In this document: positions 62,733 through 64,000 of the stretch, piece by piece
Numbering within the stretch: the stretch's first letter is position 1
Layout: the number at the start of each line of letters is the position of its first letter
Assembly (NCBI GenBank): GCA_032207245.1
Contig: CM063499.1
Coordinates: forward strand, 79,646,428 to 79,710,427
From: Pardosa pseudoannulata
Lineage: Eukaryota > Arthropoda > Arachnida > Araneae > Lycosidae
DNA: 64,000 nucleotides
Direction of reading: 5' to 3'
The notes under the pieces: model-generated
The model's input: the letters and a program-made list of their open reading frames with translations, nothing else
Told to the model about the DNA's origin: nothing
The model's database searches: none
Made by a program: the position numbers and the translations under genes

Positions 62733-63220
62733 ATAAGAGATTTGAAAAAAAATTTTCAATTTTACAACTCCTCTTCAACCTCTACTCAAAATACAGTTTC
62801 TTTTAAGTCAAAGAGTTTTTTGCTGGATGAGTTTTTAAATTAAAGAGTTTTTAAATTAATTTTACAATTTACACTAAATCACAAATTTGTGATGAAAATC
62901 ACACTCAGTTTATTTAATTTGTGATTAAGTGAATGTTTCAGTCTATTTAGTATGAATGTTATGTGTTTCCTTTGTGTTTTCTTTGTTAATTCAATTACAT
63001 TTTAAATACTCAATTTTTGTAAAATCTTTCCTCAAAATGTTGTTTTTGTTTATGTATCAATTTGTTGAGTTACGATCCGCTCGCCAGATTTCAAACGCCA
63101 CGCTGCAAGCACGCCACGCACGCAAGCTGCAAGCACGCCAATTTCGCCAAATGTGGTTGAAGCACCAACAAGATCCATCATTAGAAACAGGAGAGTGGGC
63201 TAAGAAGAGGAGTTGAAAAA
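62733..63220 (+). repeat. CAACTCCTCTTC element, copy 3
   Basis: Same start and end motifs as copies 1 and 2. It has a different ~150 bp middle (62795-63010) and a duplicated ACGCAAGCTGCAAGCACGCC unit in the core. Confidence 0.72.
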
Positions 63221-63348
63221 GAGTACTGCCTCTGACAATTATGCTTTAATAAATATATAATATGTAACTCTATTTTGTACACGAAAATGCAAAGAATAAA
63301 TGAAGAAATTAAATTGATAATATAAATATGGGTACTGTTTTCTTTCAA

Positions 63349-63512
63349 TAGCCGAATGGTAGAACGCTGGTCTTCAGTACCAAAGTTCTCGGGTTTGAAT
63401 CCCGCTTCTGGCATGGGTGTTCGTAATCATTCTGAATCGGATTTAAGCAGTAGGTTCTGGTCTTATTAACCGTCGTGAGAAAAATAATAGAAAGCAGCGC
63501 TTTAAATCAAAC
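63349..63512 (+). repeat. tRNA-derived SINE, copy 6 (diverged)
   Basis: TAGCCGAATGGTAGAACG (A box), GGTTTGAATCCCG (B box), then TAAGCAGTAGGTTCTGGTCT, matching the shared SINE body with more substitutions. Confidence 0.8.
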
Positions 63513-63536
63513 TAAGCTCTCTTTTATTAAGGTATC

Positions 63537-64000
63537 CGTCTACGTTGAAAACGTCATTTTTTGCCAAAAATCATATTTTTTTTATTTCTCTGTTGTAAAA
63601 TTTCAACTTTTAGGCTTCTAGATATGTTTTTGTTTTGTCTCTAAGGCATTTTAAAGAAAAGTTACAACTGTTTAAACATCAGTGAAAGCTGTCAAAACAA
63701 AACGGAAGTAGCGTCTTCGGAACCGGAAGTTATGAATTTAAAGCCTTTTAAAGAGCATTTTTGGGGCAAAACTTTTTAAAATTTCATGAAGATTAGTTTA
63801 AACATTTTTCTAGTATTTATAATAATTAGCAACTTGGCAATTAGAAAGTTTTGGAGCAAGAAACTCTGGGTAATTTTAAACGTGTATTTTATTTTTTTAA
63901 TAGTTAAAGTTGCATGTATAAACTTCGAATGCGTTTTTCTCAGAACGGTATTTTTAATAAAATGTTGAAATTTGAAATGTGATTTCTCAAAAAGTTCTTA
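63537..64000 (+). repeat. TTAA-flanked ~950 bp TIR element, copy 3, cut by window edge
   Basis: TTAAGGTATCCGTCTACGTT start, colinear with 40128-41073 to the end of the window. Confidence 0.85.

Noticed and set aside
62956..63216. 86-residue frame ending in ARQFRQMWLKHQQDPSLETG
   Set aside because: The Arg/Gln-rich part is the repeated CGCCACGCAAGCTGC core of the CAACTCCTCTTC element. The other two copies break the frame.

Overview
This is an AT-rich eukaryotic (animal) genomic window. It holds two conserved, intron-rich protein genes in head-to-head orientation, set in a dense landscape of small DNA transposons, Helitrons, tRNA-derived SINEs and LINE fragments. The host is probably an arthropod, and the repeat flavour suggests an arachnid. 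That placement is inference; no species-diagnostic sequence such as rRNA or mtDNA is present.

Left half (1-30671, minus strand): INTS9, the metallo-beta-lactamase/beta-CASP subunit 9 of the Integrator complex. I reconstructed 13 coding exons whose splice phases all agree. They encode the first 444 residues, about two thirds of the family's usual ~658. The rest of the gene lies off the left edge. Its introns carry a decayed mariner, TTAA-flanked elements, several hAT-like families, SINEs, a Helitron-like element and a LINE tail inserted in a hAT transposase remnant.

Middle (30672-31390): a 719 bp shared upstream region between the INTS9 and PDIA6 start codons. It contains a perfect ER-stress response element (CCAAT-N9-CCACG) at 31232-31250, 140 bp before the PDIA6 ATG.

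Right-centre (31391-about 47010, plus strand): PDIA6 (P5), an ER protein disulfide isomerase. It has ten coding exons, 441 residues, a signal peptide, two CGHC thioredoxin domains, a b domain, an acidic tail and a C-terminal KSEL retrieval signal. The likely poly(A) signal is at 46985. Its introns carry a Tigger/pogo remnant, an RTE-type LINE tail, SINEs, a Helitron and copies of MITE families also found in INTS9.

Right (47011-64000): a gene-poor, transposon-rich tract. It has four elements of an 8-bp-TSD family across the window (three here), three further Helitron copies, a nested TTAA MITE, LINE debris, a 0.4 kb segmental duplication and large microsatellites. One intronless 132-codon reading frame (53285-53683) has a poly(A) signal 340 bp downstream and more balanced base composition than its surroundings. 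I could not recognise it, and it is the best candidate here for an undescribed gene.

I did not find a new multi-gene system. The most informative observations are the INTS9/PDIA6 divergent promoter with its ERSE, the KSEL tail, a possible alternative PDIA6 N-terminus, and the well-resolved nested and empty-site transposon insertions.
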